Below, in pieces: positions 8,300-20,417 of a stretch of 64,000 nt of DNA; position 1 is the stretch's first letter, and the number at the start of each line of letters is the position of its first letter. The notes beneath the pieces are model-generated. The model ran no database searches and was not told the DNA's origin. It saw nothing but the letters and a program-made list of their open reading frames with translations. The stretch lies in contig CABJBA010000011.1 in assembly GCA_902363735.1 (NCBI GenBank), forward strand, positions 62,001 through 126,000. The letters run 5' to 3'. The translations under genes were made by a program, and so were the position numbers. The stretch is from Clostridiaceae bacterium (lineage in GTDB: Bacteria > Bacillota > Clostridia > Lachnospirales > Lachnospiraceae).

Positions 8300-8869
8300 T
8301 TCTTGACCATTTTAATATATTATTGTGTAATTTTTCACTACATAATCTTCACACTAACATTAATTTCAAAATATTTTTTTTTACTTGCAACTTCTGTTAC
8401 AAAGATATACTTCAGTATATTCAAAATTATTATAAAGCTATTCTTTTGTTTTTGCAAGCAAAACTACCGCAAACGTTTGATTTAGAAAATACTCAGTATA
8501 GTCAAAAAATAACATTAGGAGAGGTTTCTTTAAAAGCATCACAAGGTTTATCTTTACACCTTCTATTTTTTATTTTAGATCCAATTTATTTTTAAAAATT
8601 TAGCCATTTGCTTTAACTTTTTTACTTAAATTTTGTAATTTTTCATATAGACTTAAACTTGCAAGTTAAATATAATTAATTTGCAAAGCAAAATTAGATC
8701 TAATTTGTTTTTTTATATCTTACACAACAGCCTTGGTTGCCTGACTCTGCAACTTATTAGCTGTTATACTTTCCCCAACATTCATCCCACAGTAAATCCT
8801 CTGATTTTCTGCCATACTGGGCCTGAGTGTCTATAACCTATATATTATAAGAAAGTTGAGGAATACCAC
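8300..8869. other. long AT-rich intergenic region with two palindromes
   Basis: This region separates the divergent importer operon and the enolase-superfamily gene. It is extremely AT-rich and its open frames have no coding character. Two perfect short palindromes stand out: AACTTGCAAGTT around 8656-8667 and AAATTAGATCTAATTT around 8691-8706. They lie roughly 160-210 bases before the 8870 start and could be operators. I see no RNA gene and no strong promoter that I can place with confidence. Confidence 0.4.
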
Positions 8870-10042
8870 ATGATAATTACTGCTGTCCGTGCAATCCCAC
8901 TGCGATGTGCCTGTTCACCAATCAGCGATGCTCTTTCCACCTGTTCAATGCGTCAAGCACTGCTGGTCAAAATAGAAACCAATTCTGGCATCTATGGAAT
9001 CGGAGAAGCATTTACCTATGGAGCTCCGCTTCCGGTCGTACAATACATAATAGAAAAACAGCTGGGCCCAATGCTTCTTAATGAAAATCCCGAAAATATT
9101 GAACAGCTTTGGAATACTCTTTACTGGAGGACAATTGCCCATGGAAGAAGGGGGCTAATACTGGCAGGTCTAAGCGGTATTGACATCGCCTTATGGGATT
9201 TGCTTGGAAAAGCTGTACACCTTCCCATTTATAAGCTCTTAGGTGCTGTCAGTAATCAGGTTCCGTCTTATGCCAGCGGCGGATTCTACGGCCCAGGCAA
9301 AGGAACCGCTGAATTGGCTTTAGAACTGGAAGGATATCGGAAAAAGGGTTACAGGAATGCAAAAATCAAGATTGGACGTAATCTGGACCGCACTGGCTCT
9401 CCTTTGCGTTATATGGCAAATCAGGAGTGGAGCGTTACGGCAGAAGAAGATATTATCCGCATGGAGACTGCCCGGGAAATACTGGAGAACGGACGCCTTA
9501 TGGTTGATACCAATGCCTCATGGGACTCCTATACCGCTCTTGAATTTGGGCCGGAACTCATAAGGCTGAAAGTCTCCTGGCTGGAGGAACCAATTCCATT
9601 TGAGGACTTAGAAGGCTTACAACGGATTTCCAAAGAACTGCCTCAAATTCCCATAGCCGGTTGTGAAACACAGCAAGGACTTAAAAATTTTGAAACCATG
9701 GTACGGATGGATGCTTTGGATATTTTACAGCCCGACATCGGCTGGGCCGGCGGATTTACAGAATGCAGAAAAATCGGTGCTATGGGAGAAGCAGCCGGAC
9801 GCCGAATTTCTCTTCACAGTTTTGGCTCCGCCGTCCATTTTGCTGCCAGCCTTCATTTAGCCGCCTCTATGCCCAATACAGAAATGATAGAATCCGAGGA
9901 AAACCCAAATTCTCTAAAAACAGATCTAACAACAAAACCTTTTGAAGCAGATCAATATATGAACTTTTATGTCCCACAAGAAGATGGTCTTGGAATTGAC
10001 CTGGACTGGACGAAGATAGAAAAATACACTATACTAAATTAA
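8870..10042 (+). CDS. mandelate racemase / muconate lactonizing (enolase superfamily) enzyme
   Basis: A 390-residue cytoplasmic enzyme with the two-domain enolase-superfamily layout. Catalytic residues visible in the barrel are Lys165 and Lys167 (KIK), metal ligands Asp213, Glu239 and Glu266, and the Asp289-His316 dyad. The KxK plus His-Asp arrangement is that of the mandelate racemase subgroup, which includes many sugar-acid dehydratases. Proton abstraction alpha to a carboxylate is therefore expected; the acid itself cannot be read from sequence. GAGG is eight bases before the ATG. A GntR regulator follows 24 bases downstream in the same direction. Confidence 0.85.
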   Translation: MIITAVRAIPLRCACSPISDALSTCSMRQALLVKIETNSGIYGIGEAFTYGAPLPVVQYIIEKQLGPMLLNENPENIEQLWNTLYWRTIAHGRRGLILAGLSGIDIALWDLLGKAVHLPIYKLLGAVSNQVPSYASGGFYGPGKGTAELALELEGYRKKGYRNAKIKIGRNLDRTGSPLRYMANQEWSVTAEEDIIRMETAREILENGRLMVDTNASWDSYTALEFGPELIRLKVSWLEEPIPFEDLEGLQRISKELPQIPIAGCETQQGLKNFETMVRMDALDILQPDIGWAGGFTECRKIGAMGEAAGRRISLHSFGSAVHFAASLHLAASMPNTEMIESEENPNSLKTDLTTKPFEADQYMNFYVPQEDGLGIDLDWTKIEKYTILN

Positions 10043-10066
10043 AAATACCCCGGGAGATTCTATTTT

Positions 10067-10762
10067 ATGGAACAAAAAAATGTAATTTCTGAACTTCTGG
10101 CTGATGAAGTCGCACAAAAAATAAGAACAAAAATACAATATCAGGAATACAAGCCAGGACAACGGCTTACGGTTCGTTTACTATGCGAAGAATTCGGCAC
10201 AAGTGAAACCCCGGTCAAACAGGCTCTGAACCAGCTTGTGACTACTGGTCTTGTAGTATCCGTCCCCAAATGCGGTATGAGAGTCCGCTCCTTTAATTTT
10301 CAGGACATGAAAAACAATTGGGAAGCCCGTATGATGATCGAACAATTCTGCGCCCAGTCTGCAGTTGATACAGCCAGACACGATAAAAATTTTCTTAAGC
10401 GAATACGGGAATTGCTCCAGGTAAGCAATGAGGAGTACGAAAAATGTATCCGCTATTACGAAAAAGAAAATTTTAATTTACTTCATGAACACGACTGGCT
10501 TTTTCATACAGAGCTTGTCAAATGCTGCCGGAATGAACAGATTTTGACTATGTATCACGGGCTAAACGCTCACGCTGGTATGTTTATGGGTTTTTCCTGC
10601 CACAGCCCCGAAACCCTGAAAGAGGTTCAGAATCAACATAGGGAAATAGTAAATCAGCTTCTTCTTTGTGACGTAGAGGGACTTAAAAAGGCAATAGGAT
10701 TACATATATACAGTACCATTCAAATTTACCGCGCAAAGGAAGACTTCCTTACTTTACAATAA
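10067..10762 (+). CDS. GntR family transcriptional regulator, FadR/FCD type
   Basis: A 231-residue regulator with an N-terminal winged helix (residues about 10-75, LLCEEFGTSETPVKQALNQL as recognition region) and an all-helical FCD ligand-binding domain from about residue 85. Histidines in HEHDWLFHTELV and NQHREIV are where FCD domains usually place their metal ligands. It lies 24 bases after the enolase-superfamily gene with GGGAG before its start, so the two are probably one operon, and it likely senses a related organic acid. Its last codons overlap the 3' end of the convergent hydrolase gene. Confidence 0.85.
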   Translation: MEQKNVISELLADEVAQKIRTKIQYQEYKPGQRLTVRLLCEEFGTSETPVKQALNQLVTTGLVVSVPKCGMRVRSFNFQDMKNNWEARMMIEQFCAQSAVDTARHDKNFLKRIRELLQVSNEEYEKCIRYYEKENFNLLHEHDWLFHTELVKCCRNEQILTMYHGLNAHAGMFMGFSCHSPETLKEVQNQHREIVNQLLLCDVEGLKKAIGLHIYSTIQIYRAKEDFLTLQ

Positions 10763-11647
10763 GCCGGCTTGATTTATGTAGCGTACAATTAGTTCGTTGG
10801 CCTCGCGCCATTCCCCAAAATAACGGGCTGTAAAAGCGTGGGGGCTGTTCATAAATGCTTTGATGGTAACCTCAGTACCAAGAGTTGCAAGACGCATTGC
10901 ATACTTTTCTTCATATGGCTTTAAAACATCCAATCCCGCTGTGATAACCAAAGTACGGGGCTGATTTACAAGCATTTCATCAGTGGCAAATACAGGAGAG
11001 CAATAAGGGTGCTTCAGCTCCTCAAAGTCACCACCAGAATATAGCGTGGACAACGCACGCATACGCTCATTACCGTTGTCAAGGAAACTGAATGTGTCTA
11101 ATGCTGCATAATCAAGTATCTGAAGGCATATGTCAAAGTCCTTCGTTGCTGCCGCCTTGAGCGAAACACCTGCGGCCATGTTGCCACCTGCACTGTGTCC
11201 CCCAATGGAAATACGCTTAGGGTCAGCGCGCCAACGTTCACACTGCCCGAATGTCCACTTAACCACTTCATAGCATTGCTCAAAAGCTACGGGAAAAGGA
11301 TGATCAAAGGAAAGGGCATAGTCAATATCAACAGTTATTCCCTGTATTCTGGAAGCAATATGTGCGCAGTAAATATCATCATCCTCATTTTGCGGAAAAA
11401 TCCAGCCACCCCCATGCATATTCACGTGCACCGGGCAGTTGTCCACCTTATCTTTTGCGGTAGAGATAATAATTGTCACCGGTACCCCAACCTCGGGAAC
11501 TATAACAATTCGTTCTTGAGTGACCCGATCAAGGTAGTTAAGAAAATCCTGGGGAATATGACGATTATTAATAGATTTTTCGCGGGGTCCTCCTGTTTTT
11601 ATCAGGATTTCTTTCATTTCTGCCATTTGGTCAGATGTAAGTGCCAT
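10754..11647 (-). CDS. alpha/beta hydrolase, hormone-sensitive-lipase type esterase
   Basis: A 297-residue hydrolase. The oxyanion motif HGGGW is at residues 78-82, the nucleophile elbow GGHSAGG places Ser152, and Asp240 (GLDVLKPY) and His270 (SPHAF) complete the triad. This is the HSL/acetyl-esterase pattern, acting on short-chain esters; no signal peptide is present. It is convergent with the GntR gene (nine-base overlap) and divergent from two LysR regulators, which are its likely controllers through the palindromic site in the shared spacer. Confidence 0.82.
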   Translation of the reverse strand: MALTSDQMAEMKEILIKTGGPREKSINNRHIPQDFLNYLDRVTQERIVIVPEVGVPVTIIISTAKDKVDNCPVHVNMHGGGWIFPQNEDDDIYCAHIASRIQGITVDIDYALSFDHPFPVAFEQCYEVVKWTFGQCERWRADPKRISIGGHSAGGNMAAGVSLKAAATKDFDICLQILDYAALDTFSFLDNGNERMRALSTLYSGGDFEELKHPYCSPVFATDEMLVNQPRTLVITAGLDVLKPYEEKYAMRLATLGTEVTIKAFMNSPHAFTARYFGEWREANELIVRYINQAGLL

Positions 11648-11706
11648 TATGTTTCCTCCTTTTAATAAATAGTGATAGTAAAAATATAATAAACAGTTTT
11701 TTTATG

Positions 11707-11739
11707 TAGAAATTCTATTAAATTCAAATTGAATTTCTA
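11707..11739. promoter_or_regulatory. nested palindromes in LysR/hydrolase divergent spacer, candidate operator
   Basis: A perfect 17-base palindrome AAATTCAA-A-TTGAATTT occupies 11720-11736. Perfect nine-base arms TAGAAATTC (11707-11715) and GAATTTCTA (11731-11739) surround and overlap it. LysR-type proteins bind short dyads of this kind, and the site lies between the hydrolase and the first LysR gene, so control of both is a reasonable inference. Confidence 0.45.
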
Positions 11740-11871
11740 TATTTTATTTGCCATTTTTACAATATTGTATTATCATTAATTAAATATATAGTAATTTTTT
11801 TCTTTTTTCAAGAACAAGATATTTATATGAACTATAAGAAAAAATGATATATTTAAACGAGTGAGGTTCAC

Positions 11872-12852
11872 ATGGATACGCATATTGCAGAATATTTTCT
11901 TACCATACATGAACAGGGCAGTCTGGTTAAGGCCGCCGGGTGCCTGGGTATTTCCCAGCCTGCTCTTTCAAATTTTTTGATTAAGCTGGAGAAACAAAAC
12001 GGACAGCTGCTCTTTTACCGGAATAATAAAAAGCTGCAGCTTACCGAGGCCGGCCGTATATTTCTGGAGGGCTGCAGACAAATTATAGAAACCAAAAAAC
12101 TTACATATGATGCTATTTTTGCTAGGGAGCAGAAGAACCGGGAACATTTTACCGTGGGTGTTACTCCGCACCGCGGCAGCAGCGCATTTGCACGGGTATA
12201 CGCCGCGTTCCACAAGCAATTTCCATTTATTTCAATCGATGCTTATGAAGGGTATCAAAGGGATACTCTCAAAGGGCTGAATGAAGGGATCACGGACTTG
12301 GTAATTGGAGTGCTTGATCAGAAGGATTGGGGGCATTACAATTTTGTAATTGATCAGAAAGAGGATCTGCTGCTTTGTGTGCCTTCCTTTCACCCTCTGG
12401 CTCAGGGAAAATTACCGACAAATGGGCCGCTTGAGTCCACAGATATTAGTTTGCTGGCGAGCAGCCCCTTTGTCATGTGGGGGAATGATACAATTAGCGG
12501 AAGCATTATTGACCGCTTTCTCTGCAGTGCGGGAATTACACCAACAATTGTTTATAAAAGCAACAACGCAACTCTGATTGACAGCATGCTCTCCAGCGGA
12601 ATCGGTGTTGGATTTCTTCCTGCCAGCTACTGCAAGCCCAATACCAACCGTATTTATTTCTCAGTTAAACCAGCTCTGTCCACATACGGCGGAGTTATAT
12701 ATCGAAAAAACACGGAACTAAGCGAGGCGCAGCGGTACTTCATCTTTCTTCGGATTCAGGATGCTATTACCAACGACTCTGATATTGCCTTTCAGAATGA
12801 TGAAGCATTGGCTATCTATAATGAGTTTGCGGAGGCAGAACATGGATATTAA
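11872..12852 (+). CDS. LysR family transcriptional regulator (first of a pair)
   Basis: A 326-residue LysR-type regulator. The N-terminal winged helix covers residues about 1-60 (YFLTIHEQGSLVKAAGCLG then ISQPALSNFLIKLEK), followed by the two-lobed substrate-binding domain with the usual DLVIGVLD and GIGVGFLP turns. GTGAGG lies shortly before the ATG. It is divergent from the esterase gene and overlaps a second LysR gene by 11 bases, so both regulators are made together. The effector is unknown. Confidence 0.87.
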   Translation: MDTHIAEYFLTIHEQGSLVKAAGCLGISQPALSNFLIKLEKQNGQLLFYRNNKKLQLTEAGRIFLEGCRQIIETKKLTYDAIFAREQKNREHFTVGVTPHRGSSAFARVYAAFHKQFPFISIDAYEGYQRDTLKGLNEGITDLVIGVLDQKDWGHYNFVIDQKEDLLLCVPSFHPLAQGKLPTNGPLESTDISLLASSPFVMWGNDTISGSIIDRFLCSAGITPTIVYKSNNATLIDSMLSSGIGVGFLPASYCKPNTNRIYFSVKPALSTYGGVIYRKNTELSEAQRYFIFLRIQDAITNDSDIAFQNDEALAIYNEFAEAEHGY

Positions 12853-13684
12853 ACAAATTGAATACATGTTAGCCATAGCGGAGGAGAAAAGCTTCACAAA
12901 AGCCGCGGAACGACTGTTTGTGTCACAATCTGCTCTGAGTCAGCAGGTTGCTAAGTTAAAAAAAGAAGGATTACCGCCGCTGTTTTGCAATGTGAACGGA
13001 AAGGTTGTACTCACAGATGCCGGAAAAATTTATGTCCATGGCGCTTATCAGATTCAGAAAATACAGCATGACACAAAAGCCCTGATGGAACAGACCACCA
13101 GGCCAGCAGCTTACCCTTATATTTTAAATATTGCACTTTGCCTCGGCATGAAACAACAATTCTACGACCAAGTACTTCTGCCCCTGCACCAGCAATATCC
13201 GGACTTGCAGATTAACTTTGTTAAAGAAAACATAAAAAATGCCAAAGCATTTCTTGCAAACGGCGGCTTGCATATAGCATTCTTTTACACGGGGGAAACG
13301 GACAAGATGGCTGCCACTCAGATTGTTTTGAATCATGAGGAGTTGGTAATAGCCTGTTCCGCAAAATCTGCTGGAAACCAGTTGCCCTTAATTTTGCCGC
13401 CCCCCGGTACTTATCTGCGCATTATCAGCGATTTTGTTATGGAACAGCACGGATTAAAGAGCAAAGGCGGTATAGAAACCGCCGATCTGTCTTCATGCAT
13501 TCCACATGTTAAAAGTGGAACATATGCAATGCTTCTGCCAAGGGATACCGCCATTAAGGCAGGACTATCAGCAAGAAAATTTGAACCTGCTGCTGATTTA
13601 TATTTATGTGCAGAGTTTTCCAAAGGCATGCACTCCCAGTTTTTGTCTGATATTTGCAGTATTATTAGAGACAGGCTTTTTTAA
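12842..13684 (+). CDS. LysR family transcriptional regulator (second of a pair)
   Basis: A 280-residue LysR-type regulator beginning MDIKQIEYMLAIAEEKSFT, with the helix-turn-helix in AAERLFVSQSALSQQVAKL. The effector domain is shorter and more divergent than usual. I placed the start at 12842 because GGAGG precedes it by six bases and because the upstream in-frame codons lie inside the first LysR gene in a different frame. The 11-base overlap suggests translational coupling. Two different LysR proteins in one transcript is uncommon and may mean hetero-regulation or separate targets. Confidence 0.83.
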   Translation: MDIKQIEYMLAIAEEKSFTKAAERLFVSQSALSQQVAKLKKEGLPPLFCNVNGKVVLTDAGKIYVHGAYQIQKIQHDTKALMEQTTRPAAYPYILNIALCLGMKQQFYDQVLLPLHQQYPDLQINFVKENIKNAKAFLANGGLHIAFFYTGETDKMAATQIVLNHEELVIACSAKSAGNQLPLILPPPGTYLRIISDFVMEQHGLKSKGGIETADLSSCIPHVKSGTYAMLLPRDTAIKAGLSARKFEPAADLYLCAEFSKGMHSQFLSDICSIIRDRLF

Positions 13685-13963
13685 TTTACTATTTTTCTTC
13701 ACACCTTGACTGACTGTTGTTTTTAATCGGAAAATCATGGTATAAATATAATAATTTTATCCGTCAATAATGGCGGTGTAAAGATGGGGTTACCTTTAAC
13801 TGTAATATCCAGCTCATTTGGATGGCAAATAGTGAATTATGTACATCTTAACAGATTGAACGCAATTACAATAAATGAATCCTCACACGCCCTGCCAGGT
13901 AAGTTCAAATTCCGCTACAACCTATTCTTTCTCATTGCACAAAGCATAAAGTTCTTTTTACTT

Positions 13964-15412
13964 TTATATAATCCCCCAGATTGATATAGTTGAAACGCTG
14001 GTCATTTTCTCATTTAATAAAAAGGAATCGCCGCTATTTATGATCTTAAATTCTAAAAACTCACTTGATACATTTAATATATCAGTAAAGCTGTAAAATA
14101 CAGGTCTTGAATCATCCAAAAAAATTTCATTCTTTGTAAAAGAAATACCGTTTAAAATATATTCTAACGAGGAGTAATAGCTTTTTTGTGATTGGGCAAC
14201 ACAGATTTTTAACGTTATCATATATTTTCCTGTTTTACAGATTATAAAGCTTCCATTTATTAAATCATAAGTTACCAAAGGTTGGCCATCTGTTTTTATT
14301 TTATTGAACTTTAATATACTTCCTTGGTTCATAATACGTTCTGTTTGTTCGGTCGGAAACTCCCAAGAATATTGTGCTCCTGCTAAAACTATACTGGGAC
14401 CGGTAGGCCCTGTAGGCCCCATAGGCCCTTGATATCCTCTTTCTCCTTGGGGACCTTCTGGTCCTTGACAGCCTTTCTCACCTCTTATGCCCATTGGGCC
14501 AACAGGACCAACCTGCCCTTCTGGGCCAATAGGACCAGCTGGTCCTTCTGGACCCATTTCTCCCGGACAGCCTTGATCACCTTGGGGGCCACGATCCCCC
14601 ATAGGCCCAGGATCGCCTTTGGGGCCTAATGGTCCTTGGGGGCCTGGTGGTCCTTGACAGCCAGGGTTTCCTTTGGGGCCTCTTGCTCCTTGGCAACCAG
14701 GATCGCCTTGGGGGCCAACATCTCCCCTAGAACCAGAATCACCCTTTGGACCTTGTATACCTTGACATCCGCGGGGGCCTCTACTGCCTGTTGGGCCTGT
14801 TTCTCCTGTGGGGCCAGGAACTCCAGCCGGGCCGGGCGCTCCGCTTGGACCGGTTGGTCCGCAAGCTCCAGTTGGACCGATTTCTCCAGACGGGCCGGGG
14901 ACTCCGCTTGGACCGGTTGGACCGCAAGCTCCTGTCGGACCGATTCCCCCAGACGGACCAGGCGCTCCGTTTGGACCGGTTGGACCGCAGGCTCCTGTCG
15001 GGCCGATTCCCCCAGACGGACCAGGCGCTCCGCTTGGACCGATTGGACCGCAGGCTCCTGTCGGGCCGATTCCCCCAGACGGACCAGGCGCTCCGATTGG
15101 ACCGATTGGACCGCAGGCTCCTGTCGGGCCAATTTCCCCAGACGGGCCTGCGGGACCTATCTCTCCAGACGGGCCAGGCGCTCCAGTGGGACCGGTTGGA
15201 CCAGGAGTGCAGGCAGGGCAGCATGTTCGTCTGCTACATCGAGGACAGTCGCATCCTATAAATGGCGATTTACAACAGCAGGATTGGAGACTTGGCCTTG
15301 AGTTTAATATCTCAGAATTATTGTTTTCATTGATATTTTTACTGCTACCACTGCTTATATTGCTGTGTCCATTATTAGCAATAAAGCCTTTATTTGAATT
15401 ATATACATTCAA
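13964..15412 (-). CDS. collagen-like spore-surface protein with cysteine-bearing GXY repeats
   Basis: About 482 residues in three parts. The N-terminus is Asn/Ser-rich and then cysteine-rich ([15 protein letters not shown]). The middle is roughly 250 residues of uninterrupted Gly-X-Y, first [16 protein letters not shown] 21-residue units, then more charged GPKGDPG-type triplets. The last ~140 residues (from [12 protein letters not shown]) are a non-collagen head that resembles C1q/BclA-type trimerising domains in position and beta-rich look. I prefer the TTG at 15412, preceded by AAAGGA; the in-frame TTG at 15439 has no ribosome site. A SigK-like promoter lies upstream. Exosporium location is inferred. 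Confidence 0.8.
   Translation of the reverse strand: MNVYNSNKGFIANNGHSNISSGSSKNINENNNSEILNSRPSLQSCCCKSPFIGCDCPRCSRRTCCPACTPGPTGPTGAPGPSGEIGPAGPSGEIGPTGACGPIGPIGAPGPSGGIGPTGACGPIGPSGAPGPSGGIGPTGACGPTGPNGAPGPSGGIGPTGACGPTGPSGVPGPSGEIGPTGACGPTGPSGAPGPAGVPGPTGETGPTGSRGPRGCQGIQGPKGDSGSRGDVGPQGDPGCQGARGPKGNPGCQGPPGPQGPLGPKGDPGPMGDRGPQGDQGCPGEMGPEGPAGPIGPEGQVGPVGPMGIRGEKGCQGPEGPQGERGYQGPMGPTGPTGPSIVLAGAQYSWEFPTEQTERIMNQGSILKFNKIKTDGQPLVTYDLINGSFIICKTGKYMITLKICVAQSQKSYYSSLEYILNGISFTKNEIFLDDSRPVFYSFTDILNVSSEFLEFKIINSGDSFLLNEKMTSVSTISIWGII
14826..15140 (-). repeat. five tandem 63-base collagen repeats, each encoding one cysteine
   Basis: The anchor CCAGACGG recurs at 14886, 14949, 15012, 15075 and 15138 with an exact 63-base period. 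Each unit encodes 21 residues of the form [12 protein letters not shown] plus GPTGPSGAP, so there is one Cys in an X-Y position per unit. Units differ by a few substitutions (Thr/Ile, Ser/Asn/Ile), which suggests recent duplication with drift. Confidence 0.85.
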
Positions 15413-15466
15413 TTCTCTTTTCCTTTCATGATGTGCCAATTAATTTTTTTCTAATATGCCATGTAT

Positions 15467-15495
15467 TAGGCTATGGATGAAAGAACCTATTTGTG
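15467..15495 (-). promoter_or_regulatory. SigK-like promoter of the minus-strand collagen gene
   Basis: On the minus strand a -35 element CACA (15492-15495) is followed after 16 bases by CATAGCCTA (15467-15475), an exact match to the CATAnnnTA -10 of SigK promoters in sporulating Firmicutes. This implies expression in the late mother cell. Confidence 0.55.
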
Positions 15496-15515
15496 CACAC
15501 CTTTATATAGCTATG

Positions 15516-15544
15516 TACGCCAATTCCTTCCGGGTCATATACTA
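15516..15544 (+). promoter_or_regulatory. SigK-like promoter of the plus-strand collagen gene
   Basis: TACG at 15516-15519 (AC core) and CATATACTA at 15536-15544, an exact CATAnnnTA -10, with 16 bases between them. It lies 48 bases before the 15592 start and back to back with the promoter of the opposite collagen gene. Confidence 0.5.
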
Positions 15545-15591
15545 AAAATGTTAAGTACATTAAAGAAATATTAAAGGAAAGGATTATTTGT

Positions 15592-17391
<1,800 letters not shown>

Positions 17392-17476
17392 TTTAAGATA
17401 ACGAGGTTAAATTCAATGTTTGTCATAAAAATGGCAGCTGAAAATCCCAGTATTATTAAAAGAGAGGAATATAAAT

Positions 17477-19210
<1,734 letters not shown>

Positions 19211-19241
19211 AGCTGATGTACGAACCAATGTAAATAGATCT

Positions 19242-19274
19242 GGCTGGAGAGGATTTTTTAAATTCTCTCCTGCC
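19242..19274 (+). terminator. hairpin after the collagen gene pair, possible weak terminator
   Basis: GGC-T-GGAGAG-G-ATT pairs with AAT-T-CTCTCC-T-GCC around a TTTTA loop. The stem is strong but followed by ACATTTTATG rather than a clean T run, so it may attenuate rather than stop transcription into the glycosyltransferase genes. Confidence 0.4.
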
Positions 19275-19308
19275 ACATTTTATGATCACTATATGAGCAG
19301 GTGTAGAG

Positions 19309-20415
19309 TTGAATAAATTAAAAATCAGTGTTTATGCAATATGCAAAAATGAAGAGAACTTTGTTGACAGATGGATGAACGCAGTTTCAGAGGCCGATGA
19401 AATTGTTGTTTTAGATACTGGTTCAGACGACAATACTGTGGAAAGACTTCGCAGCCGAGGAGCTAACGTATATGAAGAAAAAATAAATCCTTGGCGGTTT
19501 GATGTTGCCCGCAATCATGCTATGGAAAAAGTTTCAAGCAATACAGATATCTGTGTCTCTAATGATTTAGACGAAATATTTGAAAGCGCTTGGAGAGAGA
19601 AACTGGAAAACGCATGGAAACGTGAACATACAAGGGCAAAGTATATGTTCGTTTGGAGCCATAATGAGGATAATTCTATAAAAAAACAATTTCCTATGGA
19701 AAAGATTCACAGGCGCCATGGATTCAAATGGATTCATCCTGTCCATGAGGTTTTACAATACAACGGACCGGAAAAAGATACATCTGTTTGGATACCTGAT
19801 ATAGTACTGCATCACTTTCCAGATAACACCAAGCCAAGAAGCCAGTACCTGCCGCTTCTGGAAATATCTGTTAAAGAAAATCCGGCAAATGACCGTGCAG
19901 TCTTTTGGCTGGGTAGAGAATATATGTATTATAAGCAATATGAAGATAGCATTAAAACTCTTAAAGGATATCTTATTATGCCTTCTGCAAAGTGGAATGA
20001 AGAACGAAGTGCGGCAATGAGATTTATTGCTCGATGCTATGATGAATCAGATGTTAAGGCAGAAGCAAAATCCTGGCTTTTTCGTTCCATTGCTGAGTGT
20101 CCTGAAATTCGAGAACCGTATTTGGCGCTGGCACGAATCGGGTATAAAGAGCAGAATTGGCCATTGGTCTACGCTATGATTAAGCGGGCATTAGCCATAG
20201 CCAAAAGCACAGGCAGCTACTTATCAGAATCCGAGAGCCGGGGATACCGTCTGTATGATTTAGGTGCAATAAGCACTTATCATCTAGACCTTCTGGAGGA
20301 TTCAAGAAGATATGCTATCCAGGCGCTGAATTTAAGTCCTGATGATGAGCGGTTAAAGAAAAATCTCTCTCTTATTGAAAATAAAATTATTATGCATGAT
20401 AAGGAAAAAGTATAG
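19309..20415 (+). CDS. family 2 glycosyltransferase with C-terminal TPR-like helices
   Basis: A 368-residue enzyme. The N-terminal GT-A fold begins ISVYAICKNEENFV, with VVLDTGSDDNT (nucleotide-binding turn) and SNDLDEIF (DxD metal motif near residue 85). From about residue 180 the protein is helical and TPR-like (NDRAVFWLGREYMYY, EPYLALARIGYKEQNW). The start is TTG at 19309, five bases after AGGTG. Placed directly after collagen-like genes and next to a paralogue, it most likely glycosylates their Thr residues, as the glycosyltransferase beside bclA3 does in Clostridioides difficile; that role is inference. Confidence 0.82.
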   Translation: MNKLKISVYAICKNEENFVDRWMNAVSEADEIVVLDTGSDDNTVERLRSRGANVYEEKINPWRFDVARNHAMEKVSSNTDICVSNDLDEIFESAWREKLENAWKREHTRAKYMFVWSHNEDNSIKKQFPMEKIHRRHGFKWIHPVHEVLQYNGPEKDTSVWIPDIVLHHFPDNTKPRSQYLPLLEISVKENPANDRAVFWLGREYMYYKQYEDSIKTLKGYLIMPSAKWNEERSAAMRFIARCYDESDVKAEAKSWLFRSIAECPEIREPYLALARIGYKEQNWPLVYAMIKRALAIAKSTGSYLSESESRGYRLYDLGAISTYHLDLLEDSRRYAIQALNLSPDDERLKKNLSLIENKIIMHDKEKV

Positions 20416-20417
20416 CT

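Noticed and set aside
8285..8595. Short Phe/Ile/Leu-rich frames upstream of the enolase-superfamily gene
   Set aside because: They are typical of chance frames in very AT-rich DNA and have no ribosome sites.
13784..13984. 66-codon frame between the second LysR gene and the first collagen gene
   Set aside because: No ribosome site, no recognisable protein character, and it overlaps the collagen gene's 3' end. The 280-base spacer otherwise shows nothing clear.
14826..15140. Regular repeat array that might suggest CRISPR
   Set aside because: The units are contiguous coding repeats with no unique spacers, and no cas genes are present in the window.
14429..15431. Several long plus-strand and offset frames across the first collagen gene
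   Set aside because: They are all repeat shadows with the same 63-base periodicity, and the minus-strand frame alone has globular ends with normal composition and a promoter.
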